A DNA stretch of 56,886 nucleotides from Acidobacteriota bacterium (GCA_947465645.1 CANIBQ010000026.1:1-56886), one strand, 5' to 3'; shown: positions 21,271 through 33,755, counted from the first letter of the stretch. Program-made: numbers and translations. Notes: generated from the sequence alone by a model not told the origin.

Positions 21271-22056
21271 ATGGGGGATGTGACCGCGTACGTTGCGAGG
21301 GTCGTTGCCGACATCGAGGCGACCCGGGCGACGTTCGCGAGTTTCGATCGACCAGGAGTAATGACACATGCCATTCCTTTTTTCGGCGACGTTGAATCGG
21401 CGCAGGTACTGACCATGGGCGTGAACCCGTCAGCCGGCGAGTTCGTCGGCCGCGCGTGGCCTGGCACGATGACGCCGAACGCCCTTGCGGAACGCCTCAA
21501 GGTGTACTTCGATCGTGCGCCTGTGCCGCCGCATCCCTGGTTCGCGACATGGAGCGACGCCCTGGCGCCGATCGGCGTGTCGTACGGTCACGGAGCCGCT
21601 CATGTTGATATTTCTCCCAGAGCCACGGCCGCAATGGGCTCGCACGCCGACTGGAAGGAGTTTGCGCGGCTGGTGGAGGCGGACGCGCGCTGGTTCTTCG
21701 AGCTGCTTCCACTCTGCCGGACGGCCAGAGCGCTACTCATGGCCGGCTGCGTGACAAAACGGTGGTACATCAACGACTTCATCGCCAGGATTGCGCCCAG
21801 CAATGGTTACAGGCTGACTGGACGCGCCGAATCGACCGGCGAGGGACGAGTTGGCTTTCATCGTCTGGTTGGTCCTGGCTGCGACCTTCCGGTGTTCTTC
21901 TGCAGCGTGTCGCCAAGCGGCAACAAGCGGCACTTGCTGATCCAGCGGGTCGTCAGTCATCAGGCTACGATCAAAGCCTGGCTCGGGGACAGAGCCACGC
22001 CTAACGAACATCGGCGTGCAGCCGATGGCCGCTGGTGGAATCATGAGCCGCGATAA
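21271..22056 (+). CDS. Uncharacterised protein, possibly uracil-DNA-glycosylase-like fold (cassette 3)
   Basis: A 261-residue cytoplasmic protein. Visible blocks are VLTMGVNPSAGEF, HPWFATW, VDISPRA, LFELLPLCRTARALLMAGCVTKRW and FFCSVSPSGNKRHLLIQRV. A GxNPS block early and an S-P-S block late recall the two motifs of the uracil-DNA glycosylase superfamily, but I cannot confirm this. The last 20 codons run through an attC-like arm (GCCTAAC at 21999) and overlap the convergent methyltransferase gene by 16 bp, so the native stop may have been lost when the array was truncated. Confidence 0.65.
   Translation: MGDVTAYVARVVADIEATRATFASFDRPGVMTHAIPFFGDVESAQVLTMGVNPSAGEFVGRAWPGTMTPNALAERLKVYFDRAPVPPHPWFATWSDALAPIGVSYGHGAAHVDISPRATAAMGSHADWKEFARLVEADARWFFELLPLCRTARALLMAGCVTKRWYINDFIARIAPSNGYRLTGRAESTGEGRVGFHRLVGPGCDLPVFFCSVSPSGNKRHLLIQRVVSHQATIKAWLGDRATPNEHRRAADGRWWNHEPR
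21999..22026 (+). other. attC fragment at the right edge of the cassette region
   Basis: GCCTAAC (21999-22005) is followed by ATCGGC-GTGCA-GCCGAT, then the homology stops before any GTTRRRY core. It marks the right junction of the decayed array with the conserved chromosome. Confidence 0.55.
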
Positions 22057-22631
22057 CGGCCGACCCCTAGAATGAGCCGCCCCACGCCGCGCGCATACGC
22101 GCGAAATGCCTCGCCGTAGGTGCGGAGCAGGTATTCCTCCTCGCTGCGAATCTGCGCGCGAACACCCGCGTAGAAAGCAGCCCACAGCAGGAACGACAGG
22201 GGCGTCGGCAGGAGCACCGCGTAGCCGGCGACCGCGGCCAGGAACGCGAGAAAGATGGGGTTGCGTGACCAGCGGTAGATCCCGTCCGTCACCAGCCCGG
22301 GCTTGGCCCCCTCCTCGATGCCGACCCGCCACGACGCTCCCAGGGCAAGCTGTCCGACGACCAGCAGGATGATGCCTCCCAGCAGCAGGAGGAGGCCAAG
22401 GACACGCCACGCCGGCGAAGAGATGAGGGAGGGCGACACCGCCGCCTGCACGACGAGCGCGAGGATCAGCACCAACGCGAGGGCGTCGCGAACGTCCTGC
22501 GACCGCCGCCCGGATCGAAACATGAACAGGCCGGAGCTGCCATAGCGCCGCTGGTGCAGCCAGGGCCGCCACCACAGCCCGACCGCGAAGAAGACGGCGA
22601 TCCCCACCAGCGGCACCCACGCCCAGGGCAT
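22041..22631 (-). CDS. ICMT/PEMT-family membrane methyltransferase
   Basis: A 196-residue integral membrane protein of the isoprenylcysteine/phospholipid methyltransferase superfamily. About five hydrophobic helices are seen. The family signature lies in the second half: LVTDGIYRWSRNPIFLA, then EEEYLLRTYGEAFRAYARGVGR, the SAM-binding elements. It starts 2 bp after the cystathionine beta-synthase stop and is likely in its operon. Substrate is unknown; bacterial members often methylate membrane lipids or small hydrophobic thiols. Confidence 0.85.
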   Translation of the reverse strand: MPWAWVPLVGIAVFFAVGLWWRPWLHQRRYGSSGLFMFRSGRRSQDVRDALALVLILALVVQAAVSPSLISSPAWRVLGLLLLLGGIILLVVGQLALGASWRVGIEEGAKPGLVTDGIYRWSRNPIFLAFLAAVAGYAVLLPTPLSFLLWAAFYAGVRAQIRSEEEYLLRTYGEAFRAYARGVGRLILGVGRYRGS

Positions 22632-22633
22632 GG

Positions 22634-24019
22634 CTACGACAGGACTCGGATGATGTCGGACCTGGTGATGATGAAGGTCTTCTCAGTCTTGAAGTCGCGC
22701 ACCAGGACGGCGGGGTTCTCGGGCGTGATCATCGTCGACAGCAGCTCCACCGGCGTCGAGATGTCGGCGAACGGGAACGCGGGCTGCATGATTTCCTCGA
22801 CCGGCTTTTTCTTGATCTCCCGGTCGCGGACGAACTCATTGTAGAGGTGTGTCTCGTTGAGCGAACCGACGACGCGGCCGTCGCGGGTGATGGAAATCTG
22901 GGAGAAGTCGTGATCGCTCATCACGCGCACCGCTTCTTCCACCGGGCGCGAGGCCTCGACGGCAAACAGTTCCCCTGAGACGCCGAGCGCGACCAGGTCG
23001 CGGGCGGCCATGCCGGTGATCTCCAGGAAGCCCTTCGCGCGCATCCACTCGTCGTTGTACATCTTGGCGAGATAGCGGGTGCCGTGGTCGTGGAAGATCA
23101 CCACCACCACGTCGTTCTTCGTGAAGTGGTCCTTGAGCTGGATCAGGCCGGCCATGGCGGCGCCGGCGGAGTTGCCCGCGAAGATCCCCTCTTCGCGCGT
23201 GATGCGCCGCGTCATGATCGCCGCGTCCTTGTCGGTCACCTTCTCGAAGTGATCGATGACGCCGAAATCGACGTTCTTCGGCAGGAAGTCCTCGCCGATG
23301 CCCTCGGTGATGTAGGGATAGATCTCGTTCTTGTCGAAGATGCCGGTCTCCTTGAATTTCTTGAAGACCGAGCCGTAGGTGTCGATGCCCCACACCTTGA
23401 TCGCCGGGTTATGTTCCTTGAGGTAGCGCCCGACGCCGGTGATCGTCCCCCCGGTTCCCACGCCCGAGACGAGGTGGGTGACACGCCCCTCGGTCTGCTC
23501 CCAGATCTCCGGCCCGGTTTGCTCGTAGTGCGCCTGCGTATTGGCGAGGTTGTCGTACTGGTTGGCCTTCCACGAGTTGGGTACCTCGCGCTCCAGCCTC
23601 GACGACACGGAATAATACGACCGGGGGTCCTCGGGATCGACGTCAGTCGGACAGACGATGACCTCGGCGCCGAACGCCTTGAGCGCGTCGGCCTTCTCTT
23701 TCGACTGCTTATCGGTGGTGGTGAAGATGCACTTGTAGCCTTTGACGATGGCGGCGATCGCCAGGCCCATGCCGGTGTTGCCCGACGTCCCCTCGATGAT
23801 CGTCCCACCCGGCTTGAGCTTGCCGGCGCGCTCTGCCTCCTCGATCATCCTGACCGCCATGCGGTCCTTGATCGAGTTGCCCGGGTTGAAGGTTTCGAGC
23901 TTGGCGAGGACGGTGGCGGGCGTGACGCCGCGCGTCAGGCTGTTGATGCGCACCATCGGCGTGTGGCCGATGGTGTCGAGAATGGTGTCGCAGATGTTGA
24001 CGCCGGGTGGTTGTGCCAC
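22634..24019 (-). CDS. Cystathionine beta-synthase (PLP domain plus CBS pair)
   Basis: A 461-residue enzyme that condenses homocysteine and serine to cystathionine, or a cysteine synthase-like relative. PLP Lys51 is in NPGNSIKDR, the phosphate loop is GTSGNTGMG, and SGVGTGGTITGVGRYLKE completes the fold-II PLP core (1-330). Two CBS motifs fill 340-461, as in eukaryotic-type CBS, so allosteric control is possible. The GTG start at 24019 lies in the left arm of a hairpin (24002-24024). The only nearby ATG is out of frame. Confidence 0.92.
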   Translation of the reverse strand: MAQPPGVNICDTILDTIGHTPMVRINSLTRGVTPATVLAKLETFNPGNSIKDRMAVRMIEEAERAGKLKPGGTIIEGTSGNTGMGLAIAAIVKGYKCIFTTTDKQSKEKADALKAFGAEVIVCPTDVDPEDPRSYYSVSSRLEREVPNSWKANQYDNLANTQAHYEQTGPEIWEQTEGRVTHLVSGVGTGGTITGVGRYLKEHNPAIKVWGIDTYGSVFKKFKETGIFDKNEIYPYITEGIGEDFLPKNVDFGVIDHFEKVTDKDAAIMTRRITREEGIFAGNSAGAAMAGLIQLKDHFTKNDVVVVIFHDHGTRYLAKMYNDEWMRAKGFLEITGMAARDLVALGVSGELFAVEASRPVEEAVRVMSDHDFSQISITRDGRVVGSLNETHLYNEFVRDREIKKKPVEEIMQPAFPFADISTPVELLSTMITPENPAVLVRDFKTEKTFIITRSDIIRVLS

Positions 24020-24024
24020 CCGGC
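24002..24024 (-). promoter_or_regulatory. Hairpin over the cystathionine beta-synthase start codon
   Basis: GCCGGGTGG and CCACCCGGC make a perfect 9-bp stem with a 5-base loop. On the mRNA the GTG start lies in the 5' arm. It could occlude initiation, or it may be a chance GC-rich palindrome. Confidence 0.5.
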
Positions 24025-24043
24025 GATCATACCTTTGTGGGAG

Positions 24044-24748
24044 CTATCCGCCGACCTTCAGGTTGCTCACGACCCGCTTGGCGCCGTTGGTATCGCGGGC
24101 GAGCGTCGTCGCGCGATCCCTCTCGGCTCCCGACGCGACGCTGCCGTTCAGCGTCACGACGCCGTCGCGCGTATCGACGTCAATCTTGAGCCCCTTGACC
24201 ATCGGGTCGGCCAGCATCTTTGACTTGACGGCGGTCGTAATGGCCGCGTCGGCAATCACACCGCCAGCGTCCTTGGCGATTTCGCCGGTCCTGTTGGCGG
24301 CGTTCCGGGCCGCATCGCCGGTCGCGTCGGCGGCCCTCCCTGCGGCGTCGCCCGCGCGGTCGGCCGCGTTGCCCGCCGCGTCGGCGGCGTTGCCGGCGGC
24401 TTCCTGCGTGGCGTCGATGCCGCGATCGGCCCCGGCCCTCAGGTCGTTATCGAGGTCGTTGACCCCCGCCGTCGCCGCATTGATGGTGATCTGGTCCACC
24501 ACGTCACGCACGCCATCGGTCTGGCGGGTGATCGTGACCGCCTGCTCCTTGGCAGCGGCGTTCTCCACCGTGCCCTCGAGCGTGACCACGCCGCTATTGG
24601 TCGTGACGTTGATCTGGTAGGCCTTCACCGTGTCATCGGCGGCCATCCTGCTCTTCACTGCCGTCGTAATTCCCGCGTCCGTGTTGGAGCACGCCACGGT
24701 CATGGCGAGCCCGGCTCCGGCGATGAGCGCCGCTACTGTCTTCAACAT
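24044..24748 (-). CDS. Lipoprotein with two BON domains and an Ala-rich repeat linker
   Basis: A 234-residue predicted lipoprotein (lipobox LAMTVAC, Cys20). Two BON domains, about residues 25-90 and 160-234, each show the pattern ITTAVKSRM/KSKM ... GVVTLEGTV or GVVTLNGSV ... VSN. They are joined by a linker of about 50 residues made of 7-8-residue Ala/Asp/Gly units (NAADAAG, NAADRAG, DAAGRAA). BON domains bind membranes or envelope partners, and such proteins often respond to osmotic stress. The upstream region has GAGGATT before the ATG. Confidence 0.88.
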   Translation of the reverse strand: MLKTVAALIAGAGLAMTVACSNTDAGITTAVKSRMAADDTVKAYQINVTTNSGVVTLEGTVENAAAKEQAVTITRQTDGVRDVVDQITINAATAGVNDLDNDLRAGADRGIDATQEAAGNAADAAGNAADRAGDAAGRAADATGDAARNAANRTGEIAKDAGGVIADAAITTAVKSKMLADPMVKGLKIDVDTRDGVVTLNGSVASGAERDRATTLARDTNGAKRVVSNLKVGG

Positions 24749-24810
24749 GCAATCCTCCTGATGAGTTCCTGCAGGAAACCCTCAAGAGATCCAGCACCGA
24801 ACGTACCAAG

Positions 24811-24893
24811 TCGCTGGGTTGCTGGGTTGCTGAGGTAGCCAGCCAACCCCAGCCACCGAGCTACCGAGCAACCAAGCTACCCAGCTAACTAGC
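24811..24893. repeat. Iterated-word inverted repeat
   Basis: The left arm iterates GCTGGGTT and GCTGAGGTAGCC (24811-24842). The right arm iterates CCGAGCTA, CCGAGCAACCAAGCTACCCAGC (24850-24885). The right arm read backwards gives GCTGGGTAGCTTGGTTGC, close to the left arm. It fills most of the gap between the BON lipoprotein and the rhlE stop, and related words recur at 33724-33755. Confidence 0.7.
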
Positions 24894-26205
24894 GTGAGCG
24901 GCGTGCGGGGGGCCGGTTGCGTGACGGCCCGGGGGGACCTGGACGGCGGCCGCCTGGCGAGGCCGGGGCGCCGCCGCGGCGCGCGGCATTCACTTTCCCG
25001 CGGGCGCGCTCGTCGGCCTTGCGGGCTCGGATCGCGGCGATGCGCTCGGCGATCGGAATCTCGAGCTTCGCCTGCGGCCGGGCACGGTAATCGAAGTCCG
25101 GCAGCGTGACGCGGGGCAGCGCGCGGGCGATCGCCTTCTCGATCGCGCGGAGATCCCCTTCCTCCTCCGGCGCCACGAACGTGAAGGCGTCGCCGGTCAG
25201 TTCGGCGCGCCCCGTCCGGCCGACGCGGTGGATGTAATCCTCGGGCACCGCCGGCACGTCGAAGTTCACGACGTGGCTGAGCGCCTCGACGTCGATGCCT
25301 CGCGCCGCGATGTCGGTCGCCACCAGCACCCGGTACTTGCCGCTCTTGAACCCCGCCAGCGCTTCGGTGCGCTGCCCCTGCGAGCGATTGCCGTGGATGC
25401 GCGCAGCGTTGATGCCGTGCTTCACCAGGTGGTCCGCCAAACGGTTCGCCCGGTGTTTGGTACGGGTGAAGACCAGCGCTTCACGAAGAATGTCGCGCTC
25501 GAGCAGCGCCACGAACAGCGAGGCCTTGAGGTCCTGGCTCACCGGATACACCGCCTGCGTGATCCCGATCGCCGGCGCCGACTGGCGCTGCTGGTTGATC
25601 ATCGCCGGCTGCTTCAGCATCTCGCCCGCCAGCGTCCCGATCGGCCCGGGCATGGTGGCGCTGAAGAACAGCGTCTGGCGCTTCGCCGGGATGTGCCGGA
25701 GCACCCGGCGGATGTCAGGGAGAAACCCCATGTCGAGCATGCGGTCCGCTTCGTCGAGGACGAGGTATTCGATTCCGTCGAGCTTGGCGTACGCCTGCCG
25801 GAAGTGATCCAGCAGCCGGCCCGGCGTGGCGACGATGATGTCGACGCCGCTGCGGAAGGCGTGTTCCTGGGGTCCCATGCCGACCCCGCCGTAGACCGCC
25901 GCCGCGCTGACCGGCGTATGCACGGCGAGCGAGTTGATGTCCTCGAGAATCTGCGCCGCCAGCTCACGAGTGGGCGTCAGGATGAGCGCGCGCGTGGTGC
26001 GGCGGGGCCGCTCGATCAGCCGATGCAGGATCGGCAGCAGGAACGCAGCGGTCTTGCCGCTGCCCGTCATCGCGCACGCCATGACGTCCCGCCCGGCCAG
26101 GGCAGGCGGTATGGCTTCGGTCTGAATCGGGGTTGGTTTGGCGAAGCCGAGCTCTTTGATCGCTCTCAGCAGGTCAGGATGGAGTTTTAAAGACGTAAAG
26201 GGCAC
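24889..26205 (-). CDS. rhlE: DEAD-box RNA helicase, RhlE type
   Basis: A 438-residue ATP-dependent RNA helicase. The Q motif is GFAKPTPIQTEAIP, motif I AMTGSGKT (45-52), Ia PTRELAAQI, Ib TPGRLLD, II LDEADRM, III SATMP, V ATDIAARGIDV and VI HRVGRTGR. The last 65 residues form a basic Arg/Gly/Pro-rich tail typical of RhlE-like proteins that bind RNA. It probably acts in ribosome assembly or mRNA turnover. It stands alone on the - strand upstream of the BON gene. Confidence 0.95.
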   Translation of the reverse strand: MPFTSLKLHPDLLRAIKELGFAKPTPIQTEAIPPALAGRDVMACAMTGSGKTAAFLLPILHRLIERPRRTTRALILTPTRELAAQILEDINSLAVHTPVSAAAVYGGVGMGPQEHAFRSGVDIIVATPGRLLDHFRQAYAKLDGIEYLVLDEADRMLDMGFLPDIRRVLRHIPAKRQTLFFSATMPGPIGTLAGEMLKQPAMINQQRQSAPAIGITQAVYPVSQDLKASLFVALLERDILREALVFTRTKHRANRLADHLVKHGINAARIHGNRSQGQRTEALAGFKSGKYRVLVATDIAARGIDVEALSHVVNFDVPAVPEDYIHRVGRTGRAELTGDAFTFVAPEEEGDLRAIEKAIARALPRVTLPDFDYRARPQAKLEIPIAERIAAIRARKADERARGKVNAARRGGAPASPGGRRPGPPGPSRNRPPARRSR

Positions 26206-26220
26206 GAACCGATCTTAGTC

Positions 26221-26270
26221 GTTCTTGGTTCTCAGTTCTCAGTTCCGGGTTCGTATTCTCAGGTTCAGTG
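26221..26270. repeat. Solo iterated-word tract
   Basis: GGTTCTCA, GTTCTCA and GTTCCGGGTTC words repeat between rhlE and the DUF4159 stop. It resembles one arm of the iterated-word inverted repeats elsewhere, without a visible partner arm. Confidence 0.45.
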
Positions 26271-27056
26271 GGTCATCCCGTAGACGATCCAGTTGACCCC
26301 GAGCTGGTAGGCGCCGCTGGTGACCTCGACCGGGAACATGTCCCGCGCGGACCATTCCCAGTACTCGGCCAGGTCGCTGTTGTGGTTCGCCAGGGCGATC
26401 ATGTGCTTGGAAGGATCGTTGTCTTCGAACATCCCGAAGAACGCCGGGGGGACATCGACGCTCGGGTGCGGAACGTCGAAGGCCCGGACGTCGAAGAACG
26501 AGTGGAAGATCGGATGGCTGATGTCGAGGCGGATCCACCGGTGTTCGGGGAGCACGCGGGCCATGTTGCGCGCCATGTTGTCCCACTGCTGGCCCTCGAA
26601 GTCGTCGAAGATGACGAACCCGCCCTTGAGCAGGTAGGCGCGCAGCTTGACGGCGTCCGCGTCCGGCAGGCCCCAGAACCCCGGCTCGGAGATGTAGATG
26701 ATCGGGTTCTCGAAAATCTTGGGATCGGAGAGGTCCAGCACGTTGCTGTGATCGGGCCGGACCCGCATGCGCGTCAGGTCGTCGAGGACCTGCGTGAGAT
26801 ACAGGTCGGCATCGGGATAGTCATGGTTCCAGCTGTTCCCGAACCCGCGGAATCCGCCAAGGCCTGACCCGTAGCGGATGCGGGTGAATACGAAGTCGCC
26901 GTTGTAGGAGGAATTGCCGACTGACGGCGTCAGCGGCCCGCGGCGCCCGAACGAACCCTGGGCCGCCACCATCAGCGGTATCAGCACCGCCACCCCGAAC
27001 ATGAACGTGAACACGAACCGGGCACGGAGAACGGAGAAGAGTGAACGCAGGTTCAT
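26265..27056 (-). CDS. DUF4159 protein (copy 1)
   Basis: A 263-residue exported protein. The start at 27056 lies 2 bp after the preceding DUF4159 stop and gives an N-terminal hydrophobic segment (FTFMFGVAVLIPLMVAAQ). DUF4159 blocks are visible: NHDYPDADLYL, LRAYLLKGGFVIFDDF, HRWIRLDISHPIFHSFFDV, HNSDLAEYWEWS and LGVNWIVYGMTH. The fold is related to glutamine-amidotransferase-like domains, but no catalytic residues are expected. It is the last gene of the ten-gene operon and has two paralogues (27059-27895, 39071-39919). Confidence 0.87.
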   Translation of the reverse strand: MNLRSLFSVLRARFVFTFMFGVAVLIPLMVAAQGSFGRRGPLTPSVGNSSYNGDFVFTRIRYGSGLGGFRGFGNSWNHDYPDADLYLTQVLDDLTRMRVRPDHSNVLDLSDPKIFENPIIYISEPGFWGLPDADAVKLRAYLLKGGFVIFDDFEGQQWDNMARNMARVLPEHRWIRLDISHPIFHSFFDVRAFDVPHPSVDVPPAFFGMFEDNDPSKHMIALANHNSDLAEYWEWSARDMFPVEVTSGAYQLGVNWIVYGMTH

Positions 27057-27058
27057 GT

Positions 27059-27891
27059 TCAGTGCGTCATCGCGTAGAGCACGACGTTGATCCCGACGGC
27101 ATAGCCGTTGGGTGAAAAACTGTAGAAGAAGCGGGGATCCTCGCCCTCGCGCTCCCACGCGTCGGAGATGTCGGTGTTGTGCGTCATCAGCACCATGATG
27201 TTGCCGTGGCGGTCGGTGACGGCGCGGACGTGGGGCGTGGCGCTGTCGGACCCGCGCTCGGACGTCGCGCCCCCGCTGGTCCTCCAGAACTGGATCGACG
27301 GGATCTGCGGCAGCGCCTTGACGTCGAACATCGTCTTGAAAATCGGGTGATCGAAGGTCAGGTCCTGGATCGGGTACTCGGATGGCGGGAGGACGCGAGC
27401 CAGCTGGGTCACCCAGTTCGCCCAGGCGTTGCTGCCCCAGGAGTCGTCCACCCACAGGAAGCCGCCCTTCAGCAGGTAGTTGCGCAGCCCCTCGACCTCG
27501 GGGTTCGTGAACCCGACGGTGCCGACGTCCTCCATGTGCAGGTACGGGCACTGGAAGACCGCGTCCTCGGTCAGGCGCACGACCAGATGGTCCGGGGCCC
27601 CTTTGGCGTCCTTGCTGACACGCGTCTTGGTCAGCTCGGACAGCCGGATGGAAAAATTGAGCTCCGCATCGGGATAGTCGGTCGACCATCCCTGGCCGCC
27701 CGATTCGCGGCGGCCGCTGGTGTAGGCGGCGCGGCAGAAATTGAAGCCGTGCCCGAAGCTCTCGGCCTTGGCGAACTTCGGCGAATAGCCGCGGGGACCG
27801 AACCCGCCGAACTGCCGTCCGAACTGGGCCGTCGCCACGCCGGCCATCGCCATGAACACCGCCATCAGGGCGACGACCAGGCGGGCGCGTG

Positions 27892-27895
<4 letters not shown>
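27059..27895 (-). CDS. DUF4159 protein (copy 2)
   Basis: A 278-residue exported protein with signal peptide ending GVATAQFG. Its GTG start overlaps the DUF4175 stop in a GTGA junction. Conserved blocks are GHGFNFCRAAYTS, WSTDYPDAELNFSIRL, LRNYLLKGGFLWVDDSWG, LPPSEYPIQDLTFDHPIF, HNTDISDAWEREGEDPRFF and VLYAMTH. It is closer to the copy at 39071-39919 than to the copy next to it, so the three genes did not arise from one simple recent tandem duplication. Confidence 0.88.
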
Positions 27896-31641
<3,746 letters not shown>

Positions 31642-31678
31642 GATGGCCTCAGAATACGCCTTAGGTGGCCGGGGGTTG

Positions 31679-33724
31679 TTAAGTTTTTGACAGCCTGTTC
31701 GAGATGATCGTGTCGGCGGCCAGCAGGAGTATTCCCGCCATCAACAGGTACCACCAGAGCCGCTGGGATCGCTCCTGGGATTCGGGTGTCATCGGCACGC
31801 CGGCGTTGGCGGACGCCTGTTCGGCGCTGGTGCCGCCCACCGCGGCCGCGACGATCTCCTTGGGATCCATGACGGTCAGATCCGACTCAGCCGCATCGAC
31901 GTTGGCGGCCACCACGGTGACGGCGGTGTCGCCGGCCTGCCCGCGGATCTCGTAGAAACCTTGCTCGGTCAGCTCGAGCACTTCGGACCCCTCTTCATCG
32001 ACGGCGACCCGGCGTCCCGAGGGAGTCAGCACCACGCGGCCCGCCGGGCGCGCGCCGGGTCCGGTCCCAATCGACGCGTCGAGCACCTGCCCGACCGTGA
32101 GCCAGGGCAGCGGCTCCGTGTACGCGGCGAGGTGACGCATCGTGCGATGCACGAACGGCAGGAACACCGGCTTGAGCGGAAGGTCGCTCCACCTGAGGTC
32201 CAGCGTCGAGGCCCACAACAGCACGCGTCCCGTCCCGACGCGGCGCTCGACCAGCGCGGGCGCCCCGCCGTCGAACCGGGCGAGGATCTGGGCGCCGGCC
32301 ACCGGCGTCACCGCGCGGTAGGCGTAGACGCGCGCGGCGGCAAAGTCGCCAGTCCGCGGCCCGCGGAACGGCTCGAAGATCGCGTGCCCGAATTCGAGCG
32401 CCCCGATGCGCGCGGCGTCGCCCCTGGTGCGATCGACCGGCGCCTGGACGGTCGCCGGCAACACGTCCACATCCTGCGGCCAGGTGGCGATCGAACCGGC
32501 GGCCATCAGCAGGCCGCCACCGCCTTCGACAAACTGCGCCAGCCTCCGCCCGAGGCCGGCCGGCACGACGATGTCGTTGAGGATGACCACCGATGCCCGC
32601 CGCAGATCCTCCTCCGTCACCGCGTCGGGCTGGCGCATGGTCGTCTCGAAGCGCGGCGTATCCCCGATCGAGAGCGCCCGCAGCAGGTACAACGACGCGC
32701 TTCCGGCCCCGGCGCGATCGACGACGATGACGCGCACGGGCTGCACCGGCGAGACGACGAAGTTGAAGGCGTTGTCGGCGGGGAGGGCGTCGGCGCCGAC
32801 CCTGACGGTCGCGCGGATGTTGTTCGAGGCGACATAGAACGGGGCGAAGGTCACCGACGTCGAGCCGCGCGCATCCACATTCAGCGTCTCCGTCTGAACC
32901 GGGCGTCCGCCGATCTCCAGGGCGATCGTGCTCCCGGCGACCGGCATCGACGCGCGGTTGACGACGGCAGCCGTGACGGTCGCCCGCTCCTGGCCTGAAA
33001 ACGTGGAGCGCGCCAGCGAGACCGACGTCACCGAGACGTTGGGCGCGTCAGTGTTCCCGCCAATCGCCACCGGGGTCAGCGTCGTCCGGGTTGGCAGCCG
33101 GGCGCCCTCTTCGCCTTTCCACCCGCCGCGCTGGAAATCGCTGACCAAGACGACCTCGCGGCGCGGCTGCTGCGATTCCGCCAGGATGCTGCCCGCGACC
33201 TTCAGGGCCGGCGCGAACCGCGTCGCCCCGTCGGACGTCTTGGCGGCGGCCACCGCGGCATTCAGGCGCGGGCGCTCCCCAGATGCCGTCGACCGCAGCG
33301 CGATCTCCGCGCCCGACGAGAACAACACCACCGAGCCGCGGTCGTTCGGGCCGAGCGAGTTGATCGCGTCGTAGGCGGCCGCGCGCGCGCGCTCCCAGCG
33401 GTCGGCGTAGCCGATGCTGTAGCTCTGGTCGAGGAGGACGACGACTTCGCGGGCGCCGACGCCCGCCGCCGCAGCGGTGTCCTGGCGCTCGAAGAACGGC
33501 CTGGCAAAGGCGAAGACGATCAACGCAAGCGCGGTCAGCCGCACCAGCAGCAGCAGCCAGTTGTGAATGCGCCGGCGCTGGATCGACTTGTACGGCACCT
33601 TCTGCACGAACATCAGCGACGGGAACCGGATGATCTGCTTTTTTTCGCGCTGGATCAGGTGAATGAGTACAGGGATAGCGAGGGCCGCGAGGGCGACGAA
33701 AAACAGCGGCGCAATAAATGACAT
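31679..33724 (-). CDS. BatA/vWA-domain membrane protein
   Basis: A 681-residue protein. It begins with the BatA N-terminal double-transmembrane domain (LFFVALAALAIPVLIHLIQR, then RRRIHNWLLLLVRLTALALIVFAFARPFF). A von Willebrand A-like domain follows with an incomplete MIDAS, LLDQSYS, then GSVVLFSSGA. The middle has CARDB-like beta domains and a GATase-like segment (EGGGGLLMAAGSIATWP). A single helix near residue 665 (WWYLLMAGILLLAADTII) re-enters the membrane. It belongs to the MoxR-DUF58 cluster and probably assembles with them at the inner membrane. Confidence 0.86.
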   Translation of the reverse strand: MSFIAPLFFVALAALAIPVLIHLIQREKKQIIRFPSLMFVQKVPYKSIQRRRIHNWLLLLVRLTALALIVFAFARPFFERQDTAAAAGVGAREVVVLLDQSYSIGYADRWERARAAAYDAINSLGPNDRGSVVLFSSGAEIALRSTASGERPRLNAAVAAAKTSDGATRFAPALKVAGSILAESQQPRREVVLVSDFQRGGWKGEEGARLPTRTTLTPVAIGGNTDAPNVSVTSVSLARSTFSGQERATVTAAVVNRASMPVAGSTIALEIGGRPVQTETLNVDARGSTSVTFAPFYVASNNIRATVRVGADALPADNAFNFVVSPVQPVRVIVVDRAGAGSASLYLLRALSIGDTPRFETTMRQPDAVTEEDLRRASVVILNDIVVPAGLGRRLAQFVEGGGGLLMAAGSIATWPQDVDVLPATVQAPVDRTRGDAARIGALEFGHAIFEPFRGPRTGDFAAARVYAYRAVTPVAGAQILARFDGGAPALVERRVGTGRVLLWASTLDLRWSDLPLKPVFLPFVHRTMRHLAAYTEPLPWLTVGQVLDASIGTGPGARPAGRVVLTPSGRRVAVDEEGSEVLELTEQGFYEIRGQAGDTAVTVVAANVDAAESDLTVMDPKEIVAAAVGGTSAEQASANAGVPMTPESQERSQRLWWYLLMAGILLLAADTIISNRLSKT

Positions 33725-33755
33725 AGCTACCTAGCGGTCCAGCAACCCAGCTACC
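33724..33755. repeat. Solo iterated-word tract
   Basis: AGCTACCTAGC, AGCAACCCAGC and TACCTAACC words fill the 26-bp gap between DUF58 and BatA genes. They match one arm of the repeat at 24811-24893. Confidence 0.45.

Noticed and set aside
19174..22026. Active integron
   Set aside because: The integrase keeps only its C-terminal part and is frameshifted, and two of three attC sites lack the second core.
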